Shown piece after piece: positions 25,385 through 35,072 of a DNA stretch of 64,000 nt. Positions within the stretch are counted from its first letter, which is position 1; every line of letters begins with the position of its first letter. Below the pieces are notes generated by a model that saw nothing but the letters and a program-made list of their open reading frames with translations, did no database searches and had not been told where the DNA came from. The DNA comes from Avena insularis. Its lineage: Eukaryota > Streptophyta > Magnoliopsida > Poales > Poaceae. Position numbers and translations under genes: made by a program. The stretch is from the NCBI GenBank assembly GCA_023614405.1, contig CM042697.1, forward strand, positions 468,144,744 through 468,208,743, read 5' to 3'.

Positions 25385-26122
25385 GTAGTTATGTGATAGG
25401 CTTAGAATAGAGAATAACATATTAAACCTGAAAAGGGCTGTCAATACACTTGCTCAAAGTGCAAATGCGGTAGGATCTTATTCGAGTGACATGCCATGCT
25501 GCTAGCTGAACCGAACATGATTTATTTTGCAATGCTACAACTTATGAAATTATATGCTAGTGAGGAAAACATAAAGGCTCAACAAAAACAAAACTAATGC
25601 AACCTCATAAAAATTCAAGGTAGAAAACGTAATTTATTGCACAAACATGAAACCTATATCTAATTGCGCGGAAATCGCAATAAGCAAGAATTACCAATTC
25701 AGTTATACTCCACAAATCTAAACATTTTACCAATCCATCCAATCTATTAAAAATGATGAATTAAAGATAATCCAATGCAGAACACACACAAAATACTCCC
25801 TGGCACACGAGCAAACATAACATGATTAGCTACAATAGAAAAATATTACATGCTTGTAGAATATGCCAACGTTTAAAACATGCACAAGACATTTAGTTGG
25901 AATAGAAACATGCTTGTAAAATATGCCTATGTTTAAAGTGTATTGTCGGATGTATTTATATTTACTTCGTAAGCATGGATCAAAGAACGTTGTAGCGTGT
26001 ACCTGCTTATTGCGATAGAAAAATCAGGAAATTTCTCTTCTATTCTCTAAATTCCAATGCAATTAAAGAAAATATGATAAGAGAGCTGTTAAGCCCACTA
26101 CCCAGAACCGACCACAAAATTA
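25385..26122. other. Gene-poor AT-rich DNA
   Basis: No coding frame is supported. A short local duplication occurs: ACATGCTTGTAGAATATGCC (25849) and ACATGCTTGTAAAATATGCC (25908). Confidence 0.35.
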
Positions 26123-26416
26123 TTATAGAAATCCATCAGATATAGACCCATCGCCCACCATGTGTGTGATCGCAGACAACGATCGGTTTGGAAGCTGGAG
26201 GTGTATACCTCTAATGTTCCAGGATAAATTAGTGCCATCGGTCTGTTGTAATCCTCCTACTAAAGAACTAACTTTTACAGTTGGGGAAATATTATCAGTA
26301 TTATGTGTGTAAACATTAGTAATGCAAGAAAGGAGAACATCCAGATTTGGTTTGCTTGCATGAGGTACCAAGTAACAACGGGGCACATCATCTCCTACAC
26401 AGGCGCCCAACAAGAT

Positions 26417-26439
26417 GAGAGAGAGAGAGAGAGAGAGAG
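26417..26439. repeat. (GA)n microsatellite
   Basis: A 23 base GA run that truncates the protein-like minus frame of the neighbouring element. Confidence 0.95.
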
Positions 26440-26680
26440 TCGGGCCTTGCATGGAGGCGATAGCGGTCTGGATCTCTCCGGCGAGTTCTGGGTCTTCCAT
26501 GGCGGCGATAGCCGCCTGGATCTCTCCGGCGAGGTCCTGCCCGTCCGGCACCGGCGGAACGGGGATCCCGCCGGCGCTGAGTTTCCAGCCTAGGGGGAGA
26601 CGAGTGTCCGGCGGGGCCGTATAGCGCGCCTCGCGGAGCAGCCGGGCTTCCCACGGCGACAGCGTGCGTCGGCCGGCCAT
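26440..26680 (-). pseudogene. N-terminal fragment of a transposon-type protein
   Basis: The frame begins MAGRRTLSPWEARLLREARY and contains WKLSAGGIPVPPVPDGQD, a pattern I associate with a recurrent family of Triticeae transposon-linked proteins of unknown biochemical role. A 16-residue unit LAGEIQxAIAxMxxP then occurs twice in tandem. The frame runs into a GA microsatellite at 26417-26439 and the following residues (SLSLSLSL) are slippage product. Continuation to 26123 is therefore doubtful. The link to Harbinger rests on the adjacent terminal repeat. Confidence 0.5.
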
Positions 26681-26785
26681 GGCTTCTCGGCGGAGTTGGG
26701 GAGGAAGAAAGGTGCGAACGTCCGAAGTTCGCCGGAGTTGTGGTGGTGTGAGGGGGCTGTGAAGAGAGACGGCGAGATGTACGGC

Positions 26786-26793
26786 TTTTTATA
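26786..26793 (-). promoter_or_regulatory. TATA box of Harbinger-ended element
   Basis: TATAAAAA on the minus strand lies about 105 bases upstream of the ATG at 26680, with a pyrimidine/CA-rich leader between them. Position and leader are typical of a grass RNA polymerase II promoter. Confidence 0.55.
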
Positions 26794-27337
26794 GGCCGGA
26801 AGAATGGCGGGATGGGTGTAGCGGTGAGGGCGGGAAAAGGAAAACGACGGGAAGGATGGTGGCGGCTAGGCTTCTGTTGCTGACAGGCTGGTCCACTCGC
26901 TGAATTCTCGTCGTCCGGCGTCCTCAGGGCGTACCCGGGATCCTGGGTTCGGCCTGGATAGTCCGGACCAAAGTTGGCCCAAATTCGGCCGAAAACAGGT
27001 CCCTGGATACGCGACTGGGCCGATTTTCGGCGTCCGGATCAACCTCCTGGATAGGCGAGTGGAGATGCTCTTACTGTAAATAAACCTGATTTGGACCATC
27101 TCCATATGGATCTGTCCTCCACATCATTCAATGACAAAGAACTCAGAGTCAATTGCATCTCCCTAATCTCAATTTGTATCATGACATTTGACCACCTCCT
27201 TACATGAAAGTTCCAACCAGTCCCTGCACCGATGCTTCTGGATTGTTACAAATATCAAACAATTTAGGATGACCGTCTTTCAAAGGCATTCGACCAATCA
27301 CATGGTGTCGTTGTGAACATTATCAGGCTTCTTCTTT

Positions 27338-27478
27338 GAGTTGTTCATTTTGACACGTTATTGTGGGTTGGGCATCAGGTTTTTTGTTTGAGTTGTTCAT
27401 TTTGCCAGGTTATTGTGGGCTGGAATGTGCTTTATCTCTCTCTTATATCTGGTGCCGTGGCCAACCTCTCCAACATAT
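27338..27478 (+). repeat. Direct repeat, copies 2 and 3
   Basis: Copy 2 (27338-27371) and copy 3 (27390-27478) both start GAGTTGTTCATTTTG. Copy 3 matches 24160-24252 along nearly its full length, including CTTTATCTCTCTCTTATA and GCCGTGGCCAACC. The block between the distant copies is about 3.1 kb. Confidence 0.85.
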
Positions 27479-28374
27479 ATATGTTCTTTTTAGTGGATAA
27501 ATATTTGTATTTTTTAATTTCGTTTTCTAAAAAGATAATCTTAAACCTACTATTCATACCGTGTTTGAATTTGTATTTGTTGGATTTCTGTAAAGGTGGA
27601 GATCCCTTCTTCATGTTTCGCCATAACATACTCTTTCGTGTACCCCTTCGTTCTTGTGAATGTATACGATTTTCTATCAAATATAATCATCAAATGCTAG
27701 AACAAGTTTTCCTTTTTTGGGGGGTCAAAACCTAAATCAAGACACATGTGTTCGATCGATTTCCTAATCTGTGCAGTCCACAAGCGAGCTCTAAATAAAT
27801 GTGTTGATAGTGTAGTACACTAGGACAACACAGTAGTAGGACTTACCAGCTCGGTACTTGAACCCTAGCCAGGCTCGACTAAACAAGTCAAGAGAGTCAG
27901 TCAGTAAACCAACCTGTGTTCCATCGTTCCCTCCATCCCAGGCTTTGCACTGACTGCACTGCAGCAGGGCGAGGGAACAGGAAAAAACCCCCGTTCTCGC
28001 GCGTAGCAACACCCAACAAATCCCGAGCGAGGAGACGTGAGATTCTCGCGTGATTTTCAGCCGCCTCGGGCGGCCGCCCCGTCCCATCCCCTGCGTTTGT
28101 TTGTTTGTTTGTTTAACGAGCCGCCGCCGGCGACTCCGTCCGGCGATGTGGCCTCCGCGCGGCCACTCATCAGTCCCCGATTTGTTTACTCGGCGACGGA
28201 ACTCGAAGCTGCGTCCATGATTCCAGACATGACTCGTTCCCACCTCCACCCGCGGAGGCATACGCATGTGCGGTCGTAGGAGAAAGATCTCGGGGTGGCT
28301 GGCTCCTGTCACTTCCAAGGATTTTCTTTTGAGACATGTCGCTTGTCACGCACTTTTAGTCTGACAAGCTAACG
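27479..28374. other. Intergenic DNA with GC-rich promoter-like patch
   Basis: 27480-27790 is AT-rich and empty. 27950-28280 is GC-rich with a (GTTT)4 run near 28097 and no recognisable protein in either strand; it resembles a promoter or 5' leader of a lost gene, cut by the CACTA element that starts at 28375. Confidence 0.3.
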
Positions 28375-29462
28375 CACTATGGCAAAGGCACTTTTTTTTA
28401 GTCATTATTTATAACTGCCTCTAATTTTAATATTTGGTGGCATTTTGAAAAATAATGCTCAAATTATGAACATTTTGAGGCAGTTTTTAGAATGCCACTA
28501 ATAGTTAAGTCTTTTGAGGCACTATTGATAGTGTCTTTAACGTTTTAAAAAATAGAGGCACGGTCTAGTGCCTCTATGTTGAACTATTTGTGGCACTTTA
28601 TTTGTGCCTCAAAAGAGCCGATCTTTTAGAGGCACTATTTGTCAAAATGTCCTTAAAAATATAACATTGAGGCACAAATAAAGGTGCCATAAATGGTTTA
28701 TCTTTAGAGGCACTCAAAATATGCCTCGGTTAGTTGATCAATTGTGACACCATTAGTTATGTCTCAAATACATAGTTTTTTAGGTATAAATAAAATGCCA
28801 TAAATGCTTTGTCTTTAGAGGCACTCAATTGTGCCTCTAATAGTTGACCAATTATGGCACTATTCATTGACGTATGGAGGGCGGGCCGGGTGGGCCACGG
28901 CCCACCTAGAATTCTGGGATTTTTTTCATCTACCACTAATCTGCTCCACGCGAGAGGGATGCGACCGACCTGTCCTCTCGACTTGCTCTGTTTCTGTACC
29001 GACGAAAAGAGGGAAAAGAATGTGAGACCTAAATCTATTGCCTTGATCGGTGTTTCCTAGCTCCGGTGGCTGACACTGGCTCTCCCTACCGCCCGACGCT
29101 GTCTCCCGGTGCCAGATCGCTGCCTCATTCCAACGCCCCTGCAGCCGGCCGGTACTGCCAATTCAGGCCGTCAACCGCGGAGATGCTCGCCGCTCGGCCG
29201 GGCGCCTGGAACCAAGGGGCGCAAAGCTGGGACCTAGCATAGGCAAGCAAGCTGGATGTAAAACTCCGACGCGCACGGTACAGGCAGACCACAGATCAAA
29301 GTTTGATTGTTCACCTCTCTCTTGCTTTTGTGCGACCAGGAACCTGGAAGCTGATTTTGTGCCTAGCCCACTAGAGCTGTTAAGGCACCTATGTTTTTTT
29401 TTCTATGATGTAGCTTTTATTCTATTTTTTATTAGTTTTTTCGGCTTGTACAAGCTTACATA

Positions 29463-29754
29463 CTCCCTCCTATCTAAATTAATGGTCTCAGATTTATCCA
29501 GATTCGGATATATCTAATAGTGTTTTAGTGCTAGATATATCCGAACCCAGTGGTGGAGCTAGAGAGTCGACAACCAAAGTGCACGGTGGTGCCAAAGCAG
29601 TCAAAAAAAATATTTAAGGGCTGCACATATGGTAAAAAATTGCTATTTTGCAAAAAAAATGTATCCAGTGTCCTGTGCACCCCATGCTTGCACTTGCATC
29701 CGCCACTGTCCGAATCTATATCAATCTGAATTCATTAATTTGGATAGGAGGGAG
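29463..29754. mobile_element. Stowaway MITE, itself interrupted
   Basis: The ends CTCCCTCCTATCTAAATTAA and its near complement are flanked by TA on both sides (29461-29462, 29755-29756). The original MITE was about 123 bp; a 161 bp insert plus 8 bp duplication splits it. Confidence 0.9.
29548..29708. mobile_element. hAT-type MITE (161 bp) inside Stowaway
   Basis: The ends CAGTGGTGGAGC and GCATCCGCCACTG form an imperfect inverted repeat. The flanks TCCGAACC (29540-29547) and TCCGAATC (29709-29716) are an 8 bp duplication with one difference. Non-coding, with two A-rich runs. Confidence 0.87.
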
Positions 29755-30299
29755 TACATGGTAATATATAATTTTTGATTTTTTTTGAGAATATAAATAA
29801 CATTCTTATTTTTAAGTGCAATACTTTCAACTTTAGGAAAATATAGATGGTCTCAAGTTACAGTTTTGCTCGTGGCATCTAAGGACCGGCTCTATATATA
29901 AATAAAAACTCCGAGAATAAGAAATAATACACAGCTAGCCTAGTGTATGAGAGAGATGTTTGAGTGTGAAAACTAAGGAGGTTGGACTCCCCTTTTTATA
30001 GTGCAAATTTGGCCAAATTCGTACCAATATACCCCATCCAACAACTTAAAATTTCAAAACTACGTTAAAAAGAACAAAAAATTCCAAACCCTAGGCCAAC
30101 TAGCCCGCTCCTCCCTAGAGCAAGCAAGGCAAACTAACGCAAAAGAAAATTTTGAAATGTGCCCACCCTCTAGTTTTTCCCTGCGTCCGCCACTGGCACT
30201 ATTAGTTGTGTCTCTAATGCATAGTTTTTTTAAAATTTTATCATGTTTAACTAAATTTTGTCAAATGCAGGAACTCGGCATGAAAACGCAAGTGAGAAA

Positions 30300-31050
30300 C
30301 TGAGCGTTCCGAGGCCGAAAGTTACATTTCGTCCGATGCTAAAAATCGTTAGAATTAGGCCTGAAACGAGCCGAACGAGTAGGGATTCTCTTAAGTCAAC
30401 TCCAACGCACACGCGCAAATGGACTCCGCGGGTCCGATTCAGTCTGACCGGACACAGACCACCCCAACGGGCCACCACAATTTTTTTTTGTTTTTCGACC
30501 GGACAAGCGCATTTCGTCTGAAGACTTCCGCACGGTTTGCGGGAGCACGAACAGAACGGACGCGTCCGGACTGTGCTCCCACGACCGTCTTGGCCCACGC
30601 GGCAGTCACTCCCCCACCCCACCTCATCTCTCTCTCCTTTCTCCAAAAAGTGAGCCGCCGCCGCTCGCTCGCCGGAGCCCCTCCTCCTCCCCTGCGCTCG
30701 CCAGCGACCTCTCGTCTCTTGAACGAGCAAGCACGCACACACGGCCGCCGCCATTTCCTCGCCTTCGACGAGCAGCCATTGGACTCCAACGCGAGCACGT
30801 GAGCACGGCCTGCCAAGAAAGCTCGCCGCCGCCTCCGCCTGCCAAGCGAGCTCGACGCGAGTGCGTCCTCCGACGCGAGGGCAGCAAAATCACCGGTGTC
30901 GCCGCCAAGCAAGATCCGTGCGGGCGCGTCCTCTGGCGCGAGGGCGGCTTCCGGCACGGCCACGTTCACGGGAAGGCCTTTCCTTCACGACGACGCCCAT
31001 CTCGGCCACCAGTACTCAAACTTGGGCCTGAAGTATACATAGACTAGGCT
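30300..31050. other. GC-rich, non-enolase part of the CACTA core
   Basis: 30380-30560 (ACTCCAACGCACACGCGCAAA, then GGACGCGTCCGG) resembles subterminal DNA of Harbinger-type elements. 30600-31010 is very GC-rich with frames on both strands but no recognisable domain. It looks like the 5' flank of another captured sequence placed upstream of the enolase exons. Confidence 0.35.
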
Positions 31051-31078
31051 AGGTATACTTGATTCTTTTGAAATGCAG

Positions 31079-32703
31079 CTTGGTGCTAATGCTATCCTGG
31101 CTGTGTCACTTGCCGTATGCAAAGCATGAGCTTTGGTTAAGAAGATTCCACTGTACCAGGTACATATTTCATTTCACTATGTTCTTTCTGGTTATCCCAG
31201 AATGTTTGTTGTACTTATCACTGTTTGTGTCTTGTAAATTGCAGCACATCGCCAATCTTGCTAGCAACAAGAATCTGGTTCTGCCTGTCCCTGCATTCAA
31301 TGTCATCAATGGTGGATCACATGCTGGAAACAAGCTTGCTATGCAGGCAGGGCCCCAAAGGCCCAAACTGGAATTTAAATTAGTAATTTTCCGAAGATTT
31401 CTGCGGCCCGTAGCTTATGCTCTTCTTCTACAGGAATTCATGATCCTTCATACTGGTGCTTCATCCTTCAAGGAGGCCATGAAGATGGGTGTTGAAGTTT
31501 ATCACAACTTGAAGGTCATCTTTAGTCATCCTTTTCACTTAATAGCTGGTAGTTCTGCAAAGTCTTGACAGTTTATACATTTGCTGTTTGGTACAGTCTG
31601 TTATCAAGAAGTATGGGCAAGATGCCACCAATGTTGGTGATGAAGGTGGTTTCGCTCCTAACATTCAGGTTTGTCCTTAATATCTTTGGCTTACACCCTA
31701 CAATGTGAAAGAATCCTTCAAAATGGTTTTCTTAATATTACTTAGTAAGATTTATTTGCTTTTTCATTTTTTGCTTATCACTAAACATATGGTGATGCTA
31801 CTAAACATTACTGTGGCACAAAAGTTACTCTTAAATTTGTCTTATCTGTGTCTTCTTGATTAATTCCTTATATTATGAAGAAACTTATAATGGTTGACAA
31901 TGTGCTTTATGGCACATTGAGAATTCATTGTACTAGTTACTAATGCATGTCCTCTCTTCGATATCAAAAACTTATTTAGTTTTCCAAATGACAATTATAC
32001 AAATTGAAATGCATCCTGGTCAACAAAATATCTTGTGTATATCTTGTTAATTCTTCTGTCTTTGTGATACTACTATAGGAGAACAAGGATGGTCGAGCTC
32101 TTGAAGACGGCTATTGAAAAGGCTGGATATACCGGCAAGGTTTGTTGAACTTGCAGCATGTCAAAGTTAATTTAATGATTATCACACCTTTGTATGACAT
32201 ATTCTATATGATGTGTTAGGTTGTCATTGAAATGGATGTTGCTGCTTCAGAGTTCTATGGTGAGAAGGATCAAACCTATGACCTTAACTTCAAGGAAGAG
32301 GTAATGTCAGTTTGAATTTGTAATTTTATTTTGATTTAGACGGTTAGTTTAAGCTTATTCTTCTACTTGTTGCAGAACAACGATGGCTCCCAGAAGATTT
32401 CTGGAGATAGCCTGGAGAATGTGTACAAGTCATTTGTCAGTGAATACCCAATTGTCTTCATTGAGGACCCATTTGATCAGGATGACTGGGTTCACTATGC
32501 TAAGATGGCCGAGGAAATTGGAGAGCCGGTGCAGATTGTCGGAGATGACCTCCTCGTGACAAACCCAACTGTATGTACTCTCTCTTCTTCCTTACATAGT
32601 CTATCTTTTTATTTGCCTTAGTGCCTTAAATAGTTTATTTCACTCTTACTCACAGAGGGCTGCTAAGGCGATTGCAGAGAAGTCATGCAATGCTCTTCTC
32701 CAG
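31079..32703 (+). pseudogene. Enolase gene fragment with introns, captured in CACTA
   Basis: Eight exons can be read with GT-AG-like borders: 31079-31159 ([16 protein letters not shown]), 31245-31346 ([20 protein letters not shown]), 31434-31514, 31597-31668 ([16 protein letters not shown]), 32079-32139, 32220-32300 ([13 protein letters not shown]), 32376-32570 ([10 protein letters not shown] and [10 protein letters not shown]), 32656-32703. They cover roughly the central half of a ~446-residue plant enolase (2-phosphoglycerate to phosphoenolpyruvate, glycolysis). The metal-binding Asp of MDVAASE and the Glu/Asp of IEDPF and GDDLLVTNP are present. Lesions: a stop in exon 1 (GCATGA after VCK), a GC instead of GT donor after exon 2, and a 2 base deletion in exon 5 shifting the frame to a stop. 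First and last exons are absent. Keeping introns shows capture at the DNA level, not by retroposition. Confidence 0.93.
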
Positions 32704-33009
32704 GGAGCAGCTTCGGCGGCCGCGGCCAGCAAAGAGGAGCTCTGGCCATAGCTCTGGCGAGCAGCAGGGAGGAGCTCCGGCGAGCGATCGCTCGTGAACA
32801 TATGTAATATATGTTACTGTAATACTTTTAGTTAAATTTGGACCTCTGCAATTGTTGTGGATGAATTGTAATGTCACTGTAATATATGTCACTGTAATGT
32901 GGTTTGTATTGATTTGATTTGAGTGCATTACCTAATGTAATTCCATTGATGTGAGCCATTTTAAAAATGTATACAGTTGGTTCTATATTAAACCTCTATG
33001 GTTGGCTTT

Positions 33010-33520
33010 TGGCTAGGATTTAGAGGCACTAGTCATAGTGCCTCAAAAAGTTGGTTTTTAGAGACACTAGTCATAGTGCCTCAAAAAGTTGGTTTTTAGA
33101 AGCACTAGTCATAGTGCCTCAAATGGTTGGTTTTAGAGACACTAGTCATAGTGCCTCAAATGCTAGAATTGATTTTAGAGGCACTAGTCATAGTGTCTCA
33201 AATGGCTAGGATTTAGAGGTACTCTAATTTATGCCTCAAATGATTGGGTTTTAGAGACACTAGTCATAGTGCCTCAAATGGCTAGGATTTAGAGGCACTC
33301 TAATTTGTGATTGCTTTTTGAGACACTAGTCATAGTGCCTCAAATGACTAGGATTTAGAGGCATTAGTCATAGAGCCTTAAATGACTATGATTTAGAGAC
33401 ACTTTTAAAACTGCCTCAAATGACTTTTACCTACACGACCGTTCCGGCGTTTTTTTAGTGCCTCAAAAATTCATTTGTGGCAATAATTTAACTATTGAAG
33501 GCATTTTAGAGTGCCTCTTA
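33010..33520. repeat. CACTA right subterminal repeat array
   Basis: About ten irregular units of roughly 35-45 bases, each containing GAGRCACTAGTCATAGTGCC or a close variant followed by TCAAA and GGTT/GGCT. Many units are internally palindromic (CACTAGTCATAGTG). A less regular set occurs at 28440-28860. Such arrays are transposase-binding platforms in the superfamily. Confidence 0.85.
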
Positions 33521-33533
33521 ATGCGCCATAGTG

Positions 33534-34280
33534 GCGGTAGGTATCTGTGGTTTAGCTTGACACTAATGCAGATCGAGCAGCTCGGAGGAGCGTGCTTGAA
33601 AAGATGGGCACAATCTCGAGTTACATGCGGCCTGGCAGGACAAGCAGACATCTACAGGAGTATCTGACTGCACCTCCTTCGTTTTAAATTCGCAAGCAAA
33701 TCTGCGCCTTAGAATTAGGTCGTAGGATAAGATGGCTACTACTCCTTCCGTTCCGAAATATAAGACATTCTAGCTTTGTAAAACAAATATATCTAGACAT
33801 CTTTTAGGCTACTAGGTTGCTTACTTTAATTCTGGGATTGAATTGATTTGTTCAATCGGACGTACGTACTGTTGGGACAAATTGGGCCAACCGGGAGTGG
33901 TGGAGCCGGTCGGCCGAACGACGAATCCTCCGCATTCCGGTCCATGCCTCCCTGGTACTGCGTTGAACACGGAGATTGATTTATTCTGTCTCGCAACGTA
34001 AGAGGTGACGAACAGTGCTGTTGCTATCAGTTGTCGCAGCCGGTGTAGGAAACTCTAATTTGCTGAAGGGAACCGGTCTCCGGCCTGATCCGATCGATGT
34101 CACAGTCTCCGTGCCTAATCTGGGTCGTAATCTCCTACAGTATATATATCCCCACCACGGCGAGCTTCCCGGTCGATTCGCACTTGGAGCTACTACTGTT
34201 GCAGCGACTCGGGAACACTTCCCCACTCGCGACAGCGTGTTCGGGTGGCGTCTTCGAAACGGAGGGCCGCGAGTAGTAAG
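33534..34280. other. Intergenic DNA with truncated MITE
   Basis: 33743-33805 (CTCCTTCCGTTCCGAAATAT, then ATCTAGACATCTTTTAG) is the left half of a Stowaway MITE whose right half is missing. The rest has moderate GC content and no convincing gene; frames near 34015-34323 show no known domain. Confidence 0.5.
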
Positions 34281-34282
34281 TA

Positions 34283-34496
34283 CTCTCTCTGTTTCAAATT
34301 ACTCCGCGCGCACTCTTATCTAGTTAGACTAGTTTTCCATTATTTTTTATTTAAAAAAATTCTAGAATTTTTGAACTAGATAGTACGAAATGTGTACTAG
34401 CTATTTTAAAAATATTGGAAATTTTTTGAACGAAAAATAAGAGAATACAGCCCACCTAGATAAGCGTGCGTGCGGAGTAATTTGAAACAGAGAGAG
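34283..34496. mobile_element. Stowaway-type MITE (214 bp)
   Basis: The ends CTCTCTCTGTTTCAAATTAC and its complement are flanked by TA at 34281-34282 and 34497-34498. The inverted repeat runs ~40 bases (through GCGCGCACTCTTATCTAG). The copia element begins two bases after the right TA. Confidence 0.92.
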
Positions 34497-34500
34497 TATA

Positions 34501-34631
34501 TGTTAGATGTATATATTTGTATATTGTATTTTCTCTATATGTTAGGGGGTTTCCTGCATATTTGCACCAGTACCTGTACTATATATTGTGACATTTGCCT
34601 CTAGAGGAATATAAGTTGCATATTTCTGACA
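34501..34631 (+). repeat. 5' LTR of short-LTR copia
   Basis: 131 bp with TG...CA ends; pairs with 41092-41222. The tRNA-primed TGGTATCAGAGC begins at 34632. Confidence 0.92.
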
Positions 34632-34808
34632 TGGTATCAGAGCCTAAAGTCTCGAGTTCGATTCCTGGCTTTCGCAATTCATCCTAAAATTGCTGTTGAC
34701 CCCCTCTGTGTCCACGTATAGGCCTTTTCAGTCATACGTGAGTTTCACGCGCCGTTGCTCTCTTCCGGTTGCACGTGCTGACTTCTCCCCGTCACACATG
34801 AGAGGGGG

Positions 34809-34904
34809 TGTTGAAGTGTATAAGTGGATTGCACTAGTCCTTTCCATAGCTCTTTCCATCAGTTCGGACTTTTGGTTGCGTTGGCTAGTGCATGAAGCTT
34901 GACA
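34809..34904 (+). repeat. Second LTR-like unit with its own primer site
   Basis: After the purine run GAGAGGGGG (34800-34808) a 96 bp unit runs TGTTGAAGTGTATAAGTGG to ...GCTTGACA. It is directly followed by TGGTATCAGAGC (34905-34916), a second initiator tRNA-Met site. Its sequence differs from the 131 bp LTR. It looks like the 3'-end/5'-end junction of another small-LTR family placed inside the leader. Confidence 0.7.
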
Positions 34905-35072
34905 TGGTATCAGAGCTAGGTTAGCCTCCTCCTACTCGCAACTTCGTCGCTCCAGCCGCCACCGTCCCTGTCGCCGACGGCCTTGCCGTTGTCGCCGCCG
35001 CCGGTCGCCGCCTGTCTACATCCAATTTATGGCCGTCTGTCGTCGTCATCTGTTTCTTCTCGGTCTACAGGT

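Larger units (their letters stand above)
26123..27072 (-). mobile_element. Harbinger-ended element, 5' part
   Basis: The right end reads CGAGTGGAGATGCTC (27058-27072) followed by TTA. This is the same terminus as the Harbinger element at 7754 with the 3 bp TWA-type flank. Reading leftwards on the minus strand there is a TATAAAAA box (26793-26786), a leader, then an ATG at 26680 opening a protein-like frame. I did not find the opposite terminus, so the left boundary is nominal and the element is probably truncated or rearranged beyond about 26440. Confidence 0.55.
28865..30195. mobile_element. hAT-like element nested in CACTA left arm
   Basis: The flanks are GCACTATT at 28857-28864 and again at 30196-30203, a perfect 8 bp duplication as made by hAT elements. 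The right end ...TGCGTCCGCCACTG complements to CAGTGGCGGACGCAGGG, a common Triticeae hAT-type terminus; the left end CATTGACGTATGGAGGG matches it at 11 of 17 positions. No transposase is seen. Removing the element rejoins CACTA repeat units, which confirms the boundaries. It contains a Stowaway MITE at 29463-29754. Confidence 0.8.
28375..33533. mobile_element. CACTA (En/Spm) element carrying an enolase fragment
   Basis: The left end reads CACTATGGCAAAGGCACT and the right end AATGCGCCATAGTG, giving a CACTATGGC terminal inverted repeat. The 3 bp flanks are ACG and GCG (two of three match). Both subterminal regions (28390-28860 with 30204-30250, and 33010-33520) carry many copies of a short unit built on GAGGCACTA and TAGTGCCTCAAA in both orientations, the arrangement bound by CACTA transposase in known members. 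The core (30300-32760) has a GC-rich stretch and an eight-exon enolase segment, but no transposase. It is a non-autonomous CACTA with captured host DNA. Confidence 0.78.

Noticed and set aside
27791..28318. 175-residue minus-strand frame
   Set aside because: Composition is that of a GC-rich promoter patch; no domain, no homologous pattern, and it overlaps repeats of GTTT.
33010..33520. Regularly spaced repeats suggesting a CRISPR array
   Set aside because: Units are imperfect, palindromic, lack unique spacers of constant length, and sit at a CACTA end in a plant genome; they are subterminal transposase-binding repeats.
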